Origin: Cucumis sativus
Taxonomy: Eukaryota > Streptophyta > Magnoliopsida > Cucurbitales > Cucurbitaceae
Length of the DNA stretch: 64,000 nt
NCBI RefSeq assembly: GCF_000004075.3
Contig: NC_026657.2
Coordinates: forward strand, 12,090,001-12,154,000
Direction: 5' to 3'
Notes under the pieces: generated by a model
Databases searched by the model: none
What the model saw: only the letters and a program-made list of their open reading frames with translations
Told to the model about the DNA's origin: nothing
Made by a program: the position numbers and the translations under genes
In this document: positions 12,099-22,663 of the stretch, in pieces
How positions within the stretch are numbered: the first letter of the stretch is position 1
Layout: each line of letters starts with the position of its first letter

Positions 12099-13344
12099 AT
12101 TTTTGTGTGCCAAACTATTTTCTTTCTAACCACCGGGAAATATTTATGTACTGATTCTTCTTGATTCTGTCATCCAAAAGACAGCTTACGTCTTCCTTGA
12201 TCATTTCTGAAGAAATGTTTCACTTGGGGAGCCTTATTGGGAATTTGATGAAATTTTGTACGATGAAACTGCTTGAGTAAAATTTGAAAGAAAAATCAAA
12301 ATTTTCTCGGAAGAAAAAACTTGATAGGATTGACAATGATTGAACTATTTGATATGTTAATTTCTAAAGTCTTGTCCTATGCTTGAATTGCTTAAAATGC
12401 GCATTCAATTACGTTGAATTATTGCTTTATTTTGTCTAAAAAAATCTCTTCGAATCTACTTTCTCTTTTCTCATCCTCCTTTTGGACAATTAAGATGGCC
12501 ACTCACATATATATATATATGTATACACACACACACACACATACTAATTATAAAATATTTATTTCTTTTATATTAATATGCCTTCACAAATCAACCCTTC
12601 TATAAAGATTTCAATTTAAATATATAAACTCACAATTAGTAATTGTATAAACTCCAAACTTCGGATAATATATGATTTACATTCCTTTAGATGTAGTTTG
12701 AGAAATATCGTGTGAAATATATATTGTTTCAATAAAACTTTTTAAATAAAATTATACCTTTGGTGTTTATTCATTCAAGTTGTGTATGATGCACTTGTAA
12801 ATTGGTATTTGTCCTAATAATGTGAAGATCTACTACAATAACGGTAATAGCATTGGATTATATTTGTCTATAATTTGTTGTCTCGAAAATCTTATAGCGA
12901 TGATCTCTCTCCTCTTTCTTTCCCTCACATCTTCCTTCCTCCCTATTTTGTTTTACTCTTTTAAAGTGCGATCCATTTATACATTACGCTAATGATTATA
13001 ATAAGCTACATCAAAGGTATTTTAGGGATGTATTTTAAGAATACCATACTCCATTTCATCTCACTATACCTTTACTTTTACAAATATGTTCTTTTTTTAC
13101 CGTGTTTAGTGAATAGTAAACAGAAATCATCTCCCCACAAATCCTAATTAATCCAAGTAATATATACTCAATCCAATTAATAATGCAAAAATAACTCCAA
13201 ACTCCACACATAAACCCTATTTAAACCTATATATTACTAAGTATACAATACTATGACAAAGACTCCACCTTCTAACCTAAATATCATACGTACAATTCCA
13301 ACTTTTGTATCTCACACCAATAAAATATAGTACACACCAACACA
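12099..13344. other. Intergenic, AT-rich
   Basis: 3' flanks of the four-TM gene (+) and the first PMEI gene (-), which converge here. It contains an (AT)n(AC)n microsatellite. The last ~215 bp (13128-13344) are repeated 8.6 kb away at 21698-21982 as part of the PMEI duplication. No gene seen. Confidence 0.6.
12507..12542. repeat. Compound (AT)7-(AC)9 microsatellite
   Basis: An AT run at 12507-12520 is followed by GTAT and an AC run at 12525-12542. Confidence 0.92.
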
Positions 13345-13929
13345 CTAATGCAGATCACCAATTCGATTAATCAAAGACAGAGCGTTACTAGTCAATTGCG
13401 CAATGTTGACAATCTTAGTCCTAACCGCACCCTTAACGCCTCCGTTCACCGTCTTCCCCTGAAACCCTTCGCTACATGTGGTTTCATCCGTCAGAGCGGC
13501 GCTAACCCATGTCTGAACATTACTCATTGCGAGGTCGAAATTGGTGCCACGGAGCTTCGGCATCTCGGAAATGGAAGCAGCGAGGGAGTCGACAGAGTCA
13601 CTCAGTTCTTCCAAGCAGTCGTCAAGAGCAGAGACATCTCTGGAGGGGAGGCCATGGGAGTGAGAAAGCTTGAGGATTTGAGTGGCGGTGGACTTGACGG
13701 AGGAGAGGGAAACGGAGAGGGCGGCGGTGGCCAAAAGGCGGGGACTTGTTTGGATGGCATTGGCATGGACTGAAAGAGATGAAAAACAGAGACGAGGGTA
13801 AGTGGTGGAACTGCAAGAGCTTTTTATGAACTCTGTGCTGCTTTGTGGAGTTATGGCTGAATGAATCAGTGTTAATTGGAGAATTAATTGGAAAAGAATC
13901 AAACTTTTCTTGGAGTTTGAGATACCCAT
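13345..13929 (-). CDS. Pectin methylesterase inhibitor-domain protein, duplicate copy 1
   Basis: Single-exon 194-aa secreted protein of the plant invertase/PME inhibitor family, which binds pectinesterase (or invertase) 1:1 in the apoplast. A signal peptide spans about residues 1-25. The four family cysteines are at 39, 48, 105 and 152, in SSCSSTTYPRLC, DDCLEEL and TTCSEGF contexts. The helical-bundle signature VQTWVSAALTDE and the C-terminal SNALSLIN are present. It differs from the copy at 21983-22567 by only five residues (S9T, D103N, G167A, A168E, G191A). Its 5' leader contains a 24-nt A tract ending 5 nt before the ATG, which the other copy lacks. Inhibition of pectinesterase rather than invertase is inferred from family similarity only. 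Confidence 0.93.
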   Translation of the reverse strand: MGISNSKKSLILFQLILQLTLIHSAITPQSSTEFIKSSCSSTTYPRLCFSSLSVHANAIQTSPRLLATAALSVSLSSVKSTATQILKLSHSHGLPSRDVSALDDCLEELSDSVDSLAASISEMPKLRGTNFDLAMSNVQTWVSAALTDETTCSEGFQGKTVNGGVKGAVRTKIVNIAQLTSNALSLINRIGDLH

Positions 13930-13934
13930 CTCTG

Positions 13935-13958
13935 TTTTTTTTTTTTTTTTTTTTTTTT
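13935..13958 (-). repeat. A24 tract in 5' UTR of PMEI copy 1
   Basis: 24 consecutive T on the plus strand, read as A24 in the transcript and separated from the ATG only by CAGAG. The duplicate gene has an interrupted TTTTCTTTGTGTTCTT at this place, so the homopolymer probably expanded after duplication. Length is prone to sequencing error. Confidence 0.85.
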
Positions 13959-14023
13959 ATGCAAATGGAAGGAATTTAGGAGGAAGGGGAAGTGATGAAG
14001 AGAAAGGGGTGAAATGGGTTTTG

Positions 14024-14031
14024 TATTTATA
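14024..14031 (-). promoter_or_regulatory. TATA box of PMEI copy 1
   Basis: TATAAATA on the minus strand about 95 bp upstream of the ATG at 13929. The same motif and flank (GCTTATAAATACAAA) occur at 22656-22663 in the duplicate. Confidence 0.7.
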
Positions 14032-14187
14032 AGCAAATGACCATTGCATTTACACATAAAAGCTAAGTCTCAGAGACAAACTAGAGGTTTAGAGGACTTT
14101 GAGGCAAACAGAAAAATAAGTTATTAAATTTGTATATTCTTAAATCACCCATTGACGTAAAAGTTTAAGATGACTAGTAAAAATACA

Positions 14188-14251
14188 TTTAATATTATAT
14201 CTTACTTGTACGTTTGAAATTTAATATTATATCTTACTTGTACGCTTGAAA
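14188..14251. repeat. 32-bp direct tandem duplication
   Basis: Two adjacent 32-bp units starting TTTAATATTATATCTTACTT differ by one base (GTTTGAAA against GCTTGAAA). They lie just upstream of PMEI copy 1. Confidence 0.85.
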
Positions 14252-17200
14252 CATGAAGAAACATCAAACAAGTAGAAATTAATTTTATTTGAGAAGAAAA
14301 TATCATTCAAACAGTTTGACATAAGATCTTTATGCACCATTCACTCTAGTATTATCTTAAAACACTAATTGATCAAAAGGCTTAAGGGTTTTTATATCGA
14401 TGACCCATTGTTAAATATGTTTTAGTTTCGTAACCTTCCTCGAGTAAATAAGAATTATAACCTTTCACTTACATCACATTTACTTTTTAAGAAGCACACA
14501 GTCGTACTTGTGAGCATCAATCCAAGCTGATTAAAGAGGCACCTTGTGCCTGAGTTAACATACCCTGATGAAAATTTTAAGTGCGCTGAACTTTCTCCCT
14601 CACACTCGTGAGTACCCAATTAGGTTGATTAAGACGCCCTAGTTTGAGTCTGATTCAATCATAAAACTGCAAGGGGCAAGCAAGACTAAGTTTCTTTCCG
14701 TACAAAAATCTATATGTTGTTAGGCTTGTTTAGAAATTATTTGTTTTTTTTTTCCAATGATTTTCATCTATCTCAGGTAAAAAATAGTTGAATTATTAAC
14801 CAAATTTTAATTTTTAAAAATTCTTAAAAACTAAAAATATTTTGTTAGATGAAAATAAATATTATATTATTAATTTTATCTTTAAGCTGAGATTTTTGAG
14901 AAAATTGTTTAATTTAACATATTATCAAAGCAAGTGATGGTTGAGGTCCTATGTTCGGTAGAAGATGTGTTTATAGGTTTAATTTTGAAAAACAAAAAAT
15001 TAAGATCCCAATTGGTAATTATTTTGCTTTTGAAAATTAAGCCTACATATCCTACTTACATTTTCAAATTTCTTGCTTTATTTTCTACCTTTTACCAATA
15101 GTTTAAAAACCAAGAATAAATTATAAAAACTAAAAATATATTCTAAAGAGGGATGAATCATAAAAAATAGAAAGGAAAAAACGCTTAATTTTGAAAAACT
15201 AAAACAAAAAATAAGATGATTATGAAAAGAAGCCTCATAATTTGTAACTTTCTTCCCTATATACTTTAGTTGGAATAACAGGAACCAAATTTTTATTTTT
15301 TTGTGAATAACTTTCTTTTTGTTCTGTTCATAACAATTGTCCAAATATGTTAGTCAGGAGAGATGGGAAGGTTGAGAAAGCGAGAGAATAATAATAATTT
15401 GGATGACCGACAAAAATAAAACCCAACAATTATATAATAATAATAATTTTTTTAAAAAAAAATTAACATTTAAAAGACGTACTATTGTTTTTAAAATTTC
15501 ACTTTGAATAAAACTCTTATATTAAAAAAAATAAAATAAAATAAAAAGTACAAGCCATCCTGAGAAATGAAAAGAAAATAAGTAAAACTTTTCAAAAACT
15601 AAATAACTACCCAAAGCCCAACGGAAGTTTAAATATAATTCTAACTTATATATTGCTTTCTCCTCATTATATTTATTGTTCAATTACTGGTCTTTTTCAA
15701 ATTGTGTTGTCCAAGTCGACTTGCAAGTCCATTTTGTACGGAAATACTACATTCAATATATAATAAGAAAAAAATAAACTATTTATGAATATAATTAATT
15801 ATAGTTTTTTATTATTAATGGTGAGAAAAATAAAGAGGGAATCGTATGGGAGGAAGGAAATGGGTGTTTTTGGTGAACCTCCTCAAACTTCTACTTGCAT
15901 GCATTTCTCACTCTCTCTTACGCCTCACTAATGCTCAAGTTTTCTTTTCTTTTACAAAAACAAACACTTCTCAGTCGTCATTGTCAATAACCAAACTGAT
16001 GTCTCACCGCTCATATCAAATTTCATTCAATAATAACTAAATAAACCTTTACGTCCCACCACATGTTTAAATGCAATTAAATCCCCTTTAATCATTTTAA
16101 ATTAAATAAACTTTCCCAAAATTAACTTATCTTCCTCTATATGCTAATTGACACGACAAAAAAAAATATAAATATTTGATCTATCATCCATACACTTGAT
16201 TTAGTCATCAAATAAAAATAAAAATATATAGATTGTTTTTTTTTTTGTCTCTTTAATTTTTCTTGTTAGTATACATTAGAACTATAAGCTATATTTATTT
16301 TGACAAAAAAAATTAATTTAGTTCGATAAATAATAACAAAATCTCATGGATATTATTAAAAGAGAATATTTGAGAATCCAAACTTTTTAATAGTCAATTT
16401 TGGGTTTAAATGAAAGAACAATGACAATTCTTTTTGTTAATTTTGGTGAGCCCCAAATGATTCGGAACCAATCAACTTCTGAAGTTAAGGTTAACCATTT
16501 CCAACAACGTTGTTTCTACTTTATTTAAAATATCTCAAGTCTTCTTCGACAAGAGATGCGAGCATCATTGTTTTGTTTCAAATTTTTTTTTTTAGATTTG
16601 AAATTTAAGTCTATTTACTCTTTATTTTATACAATGATTTGTATCCTTTTTAAGTGTAATGATCGAATTATTCATCAAATTTCAACAATAAAAGTAAAAA
16701 ATAAAAAATAGTTATTTTATATATGCAAATGTTGAAATAATTTGAATTGAGCATTTAGCAACAAAATGAGGGGAATGAATGTGGGGGTGGTAAAATGATT
16801 TGGACATTCTCTAATCTCTACCATAATTTTCAAATGTCAATATCTTAGTTATTGCAATCAAAAACAACAATATATATCACCTCTTTTCCATACATACTTT
16901 AGATGTGATCTTTTATTTTCCTCTTTTCTTTTTTTCAAACTAGTCAGGGCCACCAACTTTTTATTTCAAATAATTATATCACATTTTTTATTTAAAACAA
17001 TAACTTTTAAAAACCACATCTTTTTTTAGATATTATATACTTATTTTTTAAAAAAAAGCAAACAAAAGATGCTTCAAGAACTTAATTTCAAAGCTAATTT
17101 TCTTTAAAGAAAATAGATTTATTTTCAAAAACTTAAAGACTAAATACTGATAAAGTTGAAGATCAAAAACATTAAACTTTTCAAACTTAAGAACGAAACG

Positions 17201-19957
17201 CACGAATTCATCTTCAAAACTTGAAAACTAAGAAAGTTATTGTATTTCGAAACATAATTTTTTAAAAAGATTTCAATGCATATCCATAATCTTTAAGAGT
17301 TGTATCCGTATGAACTTCAAATATAAATTAACCATTAAACGATTGTCAACCGTAGTTCACATTGCATTGTGTTTAACAATGTTGAGAGTGAAAATGCAAA
17401 ATTTATATGATTTTTTCAAACATCATTTAATTTATATGTTTTCAAATCTATTGGGGAGCTTCTGATTTAGATTATTGGTACTTAAAAATTTCTGTACGTA
17501 ATTAACCAAATATTTTGTGAATTAATTTCAATCTTAAAATCTTTTCTATTCACGTCAAAGTACAAAATCTGACAATAAGAAATTAGTAACATATTTTCTT
17601 CTTAAACATTTATCTATAGTATCTTTTGATTAAGAAACATAATCAATTGTGTAAGGAAGGAAAAAAGAAGTGAATAAGGAAACAATCTCCATGATTGTAT
17701 TCAATGATATTTTAATAAAACCCAAAGAACTACAGGAAATTTTATATATAATTGAGAAATATAGAGCTATTATATATACATGGACCGCATCAGGTAGACC
17801 AAAAAAAAAAAAATGCAACAATAGACTAGAGAGTCTTTTAAAGAGATGTGAATGATAGAAGAAATTTCTTGTAGCGGTTGAATTGGAAAAATTAAATGAG
17901 TTTTTGGAGGTGATATTTTGATATATATCATGTTGAATGGAAGTATAAAATTACTCGTAAAAGTCAATACTAGTTGCTTCAAAAGTTTCTTCATTCCAAC
18001 ATCATAAACCTCTTAAAATCGAAATTTAAAATACGTCAAATTAACAACAATAAAGGTAAGTAGGAGACGAACAATTTGGATCGACTATTAAATGTAAGTA
18101 GGTGAGAGACTGAAAATTGAAGGTATTTTAGTAGACAACTCAAACTCGTATCAACTTTTCAATACCAAATATTACTTTTTGTATTTTGTTTGAACATTGA
18201 AAGTTGTGTGGAGTTATAATGATATTTTAGAGGGTGAGGATGGAGGAAAAGAGTTACCAAAATATAACTAGATTGCATTTTTATTTCTTATGGGATAGTT
18301 AAGAATAGTTATTCTACTTCCTATATATAAATTTTCCTTATTGCTATACTAGTTTTTTTTTTTTTTTTAATAGTTGAATTCTTTCACCCAAATACAAGGT
18401 ATTTATGGTCATTTAAAAGTTGTTTGACTCACTTTATTGAATATACAATTTGTTGTTGTATTTTTTTAGTAGAGTGTATTTGTGAGAACCAAAAAGTTAT
18501 TTTAAGCACAAAATATTTGTGTTTTTTTTAGTTTTAATACATATTTTTATCGTTGTTAATATAGAATCTCATGGGTAGGAATTTGATTTTTCATTTTTTC
18601 TTAATAAATAGTTAAATTTAAAAATATTTTTTAATAATAGTGAAATCCTACGAAAGGTTGGTTATCTTTGTTCTTTTCTACTATAATATAACCTCTTTTG
18701 TAAAAATTGATATGTGATTCTTGCTGATTATGTTATTCATTTAATGAAGGAGATTTTAAAAAATACAACAAACCTACCGGAACAATTTTAAAAACGAAAA
18801 AGCTCTAAATATATTAAAGTATGTACCAACATAATTGTACATACTTTAAATAGATTTGGCTACCCAAATCTAAACTGTATCAATACATCTTGTTGGAAGG
18901 GGCTGACAAGTATAGTTACCACTAAACTGTTTATAAATATTAAGTATAAATTTGTTTTGTTTATACATATTATATAAAGACAATAAAATTGAGGGGGTTC
19001 GAGCCCCTGAGCCTATACTAAATTCGCCGGTGAATACAAAACTAAGTATGTATGTGAAGTTTATTTGATATATACACACAACACTGTATATATAGACTAG
19101 CACGGAGGAAATATTAATTTTTTAAAAAAATAAGAAAAAGGAGATAATTTTAAAAAGATTTTAAAAAGATAACCTAATAATTAATAATAATTTAGAAAAA
19201 ACCTGAAAAAGGAAAAGAAAAAGTAGAGAAAGTGTATTTTAAAAATATTATTATAATTAAACTAAAGATTATTTGGAATGACTCAAATAAATATTTTTAA
19301 AAAAATCATTTTTATTTAAACGCTTTTGATAAAAACTTATAAATTATTTTTATATATAAGTTTCTTTTATTTGTTATATGTACTAAAAATATTTTTATTA
19401 AAAAATTTTAAAGTTGAGCAGTGGCGACAGTCGCTAGAGTTGGTTGTTGGAAGTTTGTCAGTAGAGTCACCAAAGGTGATAGTCGGAGTATGACCAAGAC
19501 GACTATTATCGAAGATTGACCTAATTAAACCGTAAAAATGTTATTATTAAAAGTTTGCAAGGTTGATCGATAGCGACCAAAGATGTTTAGTTGGTTGATG
19601 AACTTTCCAACCCTTGGAACAAATATCTCTAGGGTTGAAGAATAGCAAGACATATAAGTAATTTTAAATTCTAATTCTAATATTCAACTAAAACTAAACA
19701 TTGTCCCAAATATTGAGCAAACTATTATAGCATATGCTCCACTTCTAGCCCCAAACATGTCTTTGATGGTTAGGATTTCAATCTTATATTATTTGAATTA
19801 GTTAGGGGTATTTTGGTCCATTGTTAATTCACAATTAATAATTTTAGAATTCATTTTGTTGTTTTTATAATTTTTTTTTGTTTTTTCTAAGTGAAATATT
19901 TTGTTTTGTAATTTCTCTTCTTAGTTGGCCAAATAATATATTCATTAACTCTAATTT

Positions 19958-20240
19958 TGGGATAGTTGCAAATATATAACAAAATATTTAAATAAATTGT
20001 AAATATAACAAAATATGTCAAAAACTATCAATGACAGAAGTGTATCGCCGATAGATCATGCTGAAAATATTAGTCTATCGACAATAGACCATAAAAATAT
20101 ATCAATAATAAAAACTTTTATCGCTTCTATCGTTGATAGACCATAAGAATCTATCAACGACAGAAATGTATCACGGATAGAATTTGCTATAATATTTTTA
20201 GTTCTTTTTTTAATATTGTTATATATTGAATTATTATTAT
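19958..20240. repeat. Degenerate interspersed repeat rich in TATCG-GATAGA motifs
   Basis: The stretch starts GGGATAGTTGCAAATATA and contains related units: CAATGACAGAAGTGTATCGC and CAACGACAGAAATGTATCAC (direct repeats about 128 bp apart), plus CTATCGACAATAGACCATAA and CTATCGTTGATAGACCATAA. Such sequences are, from memory, very abundant in cucurbit genomes and behave like short non-autonomous elements. No clear terminal inverted repeat or target duplication was found. Confidence 0.6.
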
Positions 20241-20372
20241 AAACATGGTTACATGGATAATTATAATATATGATAATTTTATGAATAATAATTAAGCATA
20301 TGTAATAACATTTTGACTCTTATGGCCTATTAGTGATACACTTTGTTCTATTTGTAATTTTTAAAATATTAC

Positions 20373-20396
20373 TATATATATATATATATATATATA
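20373..20396. repeat. (TA)12 microsatellite
   Basis: Uninterrupted TA dinucleotide run. Confidence 0.9.
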
Positions 20397-20404
20397 CTTA
20401 ATTA

Positions 20405-20760
20405 TTGTATGCAACAATCGAGAGCCCAACCCTGTGTTATCTAATTAGGTTGATAAGCTAAGCCCAATCCGTAGCACAACCGTCAGCCCAATTTAAAAAT
20501 AGAAAACTAAAACCTCACGCTCACGCCTCCCACTCCTCTCCAGTTTTAAACTTGGGTGAACTTTTATGTTCTCTTTTCCTTCTCACCCTCATTCTTTTTC
20601 CTTTTCTACAGTTCTTTAACTTTACCATCCCCTTCCCACTCTGCTCATCATAATTTATTCAAACAACTATCTTTGATATATCAGTTAAAACTTTAAAACG
20701 GTGATTGTTGTGGCATAACGCCAAAGCCACAACCGGTGGAGGTACTTTTTTCTTTTATTG
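20405..20760 (+). other. Promoter-like, GC-richer island without an attached gene
   Basis: Unlike its surroundings, this stretch has three GCCCAA sites (GAGCCCAACC, AAGCCCAATCC, TCAGCCCAATTT), reverse complements of the TGGGC site-II element of many housekeeping promoters. A pyrimidine-rich leader and a short GC-rich piece (CCAAAGCCACAACCGGTGGA, followed by GGTAC, a possible donor) come next. No downstream coding exon is recognisable, so it may be a displaced promoter/first-exon fragment. Confidence 0.3.
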
Positions 20761-21982
20761 AGGGATAGCAAAACTTTGACGAAAAAATAAAACGGGTTTA
20801 AAAAGGCGCTATACTGTGAGGACTGTCGATTTTAGATGATTCATCTTTAAATCGAGGGTTTCTGTTGATCTTTGGCTTGTCCACAACCTAACCCAACCCA
20901 AACGTACAAACCTTTAAATTCCTTCTCTACTTTACCTTAATAATTATAATAACCCGTGAAAAGTATTACAAAAATATTATATTTTATTTGCTTTTACTCT
21001 ATTTTTCTAAATATATATTTTTGTAGGGTAAAATGCACTTCTGAGTAGATGCTGACATGGATGAGTTAGCATTTTATTTATTTGATGATGTGGTGAATAA
21101 ACTTAAAAAAGTAAACCTTCTCAAATTATAGTGACATTTCAAAACATTTTAGATCTCTCTAGTTATTTGGAACCTAATTCATCTCTTTGGACTACTATTG
21201 AATCGAAAAATAGGTTTGATTCTCCATCTTTTTTATATAATAGTAAGGCCTCCTTCAGATAATTCAAATTGAAGCAATTAGATGTCCAACTCAGACTTGA
21301 TAGTCAAATATTCACGACCCACATCCACTTCAAGAGGTGTCGTGGTCTCTAACAGAAGGCAAGTCAACAATGAACAATTATAAAATACTAGTGTAGAGAG
21401 AGGTGTGCAGTAAGAATGAACCATGGGCAAAGAAGAAGATTTTTCACTATTTTAAGTATATTATATTTTACTTGCAGGTTTAACTTTTAAGTTAATTTGT
21501 CCACCTAATAAAATAAAATGACATGTCAATCTAATCAAGTCATGATTTGATAACCATTTCGTTAGGGTAAAGTTAACTATGTGACCATTTAGTATCATTT
21601 TGAAAATCTTAAAAAGACAAATTTTATTTTAAAACTTTATAGACTAAATAGACATCGAATCTAAATTAATTTTTGATGGTTGTCTACGTAAAAACCATCT
21701 CCCCACAAATCCTAATAACTTCAATAAAATTATACATACTCCATGGAATTAATAATGCAAAAATAACTCCAACCTCCACACGTAAACCCTACTTAAACCT
21801 ATATATTACCAAGTATAAAATACCATGACAAAAACTCCACCATCTAACCTAAATATCATACTTACACTTCCACCTTTCAAATCTCACACACCAACAACGT
21901 ATAGTACACACTAATCACCTACCATCGTCAAATTTGAGTCTTTTTCCTCAATCAAAGACAGGTGGTGCACTTCAAGATACAG

Positions 21983-22567
21983 CTAATGCAAATCAGCTAT
22001 CCGATTAATCAAAGACAGAGCATTACTAGTCAACTGCGCAATGTTGACAATCTTAGTCCTAACCTCAGCCTTAACGCCTCCGTTCACCGTCTTCCCCTGA
22101 AACCCTTCGCTACATGTGGTTTCATCCGTCAGAGCGGCGCTAACCCATGTCTGAACATTACTCATTGCGAGGTCGAAATTGGTTCCACGGAGCTTCGGCA
22201 TCTCGGAAATGGAAGCAGCGAGGGAGTCGACAGAGTCACTCAGTTCTTCCAAACAGTCGTTAAGAGCAGAAACATCTCTGGAGGGGAGGCCATGGGAGTG
22301 AGAAAGCTTGAGGATTTGAGTGGCGGTGGACTTGACGGAGGAGAGGGAAACGGAGAGGGCGGCGGTGGCCAAAAGGCGGGGACTTGTTTGGATGGCATTG
22401 GCATGGACTGAAAGAGATGAAAAACAGAGACGAGGGTAAGTGGTGGAACTGCAAGAGCTTTTTATGAACTCTGTGCTGCTTTGTGGAGTTATGGCTGAAT
22501 GGATTAGTGTTAATTGGAGAATTAGTTGGAAAAGAATCAAAGTTTTCTTGGAGTTTGAGATACCCAT
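21983..22567 (-). CDS. Pectin methylesterase inhibitor-domain protein, duplicate copy 2
   Basis: Single-exon 194-aa protein, 189/194 identical to the copy at 13345-13929. It has the same signal peptide, the same cysteines (39, 48, 105, 152) and the same SNALSLIN end. The frame is open upstream to an ATG at 22744. I use the ATG at 22567 because it matches copy 1, starts a signal peptide, and is the only choice downstream of the TATA box at 22656-22663. The substitutions are conservative except G167A/A168E, which lie near the last helix. Copy 2 has about 60 extra bases just 3' of the stop compared with copy 1, bordered by a repeated AATCAAAGACAG. Confidence 0.93.
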   Translation of the reverse strand: MGISNSKKTLILFQLILQLTLIHSAITPQSSTEFIKSSCSSTTYPRLCFSSLSVHANAIQTSPRLLATAALSVSLSSVKSTATQILKLSHSHGLPSRDVSALNDCLEELSDSVDSLAASISEMPKLRGTNFDLAMSNVQTWVSAALTDETTCSEGFQGKTVNGGVKAEVRTKIVNIAQLTSNALSLINRIADLH

Positions 22568-22655
22568 CTCTGTTTTCTTTGTGTTCTTAAATGTAAATGG
22601 AAGGAATTTAGAAAGAAGGGGAAGTGATGAAGAGAAAGAAGCGGAATGTGCTTTG

Positions 22656-22663
22656 TATTTATA
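22656..22663 (-). promoter_or_regulatory. TATA box of PMEI copy 2
   Basis: TATAAATA on the minus strand about 90 bp upstream of the ATG at 22567, in the same context as copy 1. Confidence 0.7.

Larger units (their letters stand above)
14252..21982. other. AT-rich intergenic region between the PMEI duplicates
   Basis: About 7.7 kb with no supported gene. Stretches at 15355-15425, 16365-16520 and 16750-16920 align in order with DNA upstream of the second PMEI copy (see findings). The rest holds T/A homopolymers, a GC-richer unassigned stretch at about 19415-19640, the 19958-20240 repeat, an (AT)n tract and a promoter-like island at 20405-20760. Open frames such as 17630-17855 and 18870-19103 look random. 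Confidence 0.55.

Noticed and set aside
13348-13773. 141-aa and 149-aa plus-strand ORFs antisense to the two PMEI copies
   Set aside because: They are shadows of the conserved coding sequence; the same frame stays open in both copies only because the copies are nearly identical.
18985-19010. tRNA T-arm-like GGGGGTTCGAGCCCC
   Set aside because: No acceptor stem, D-arm or anticodon arm can be found on the 5' side. It is more likely part of a degenerate repeat.
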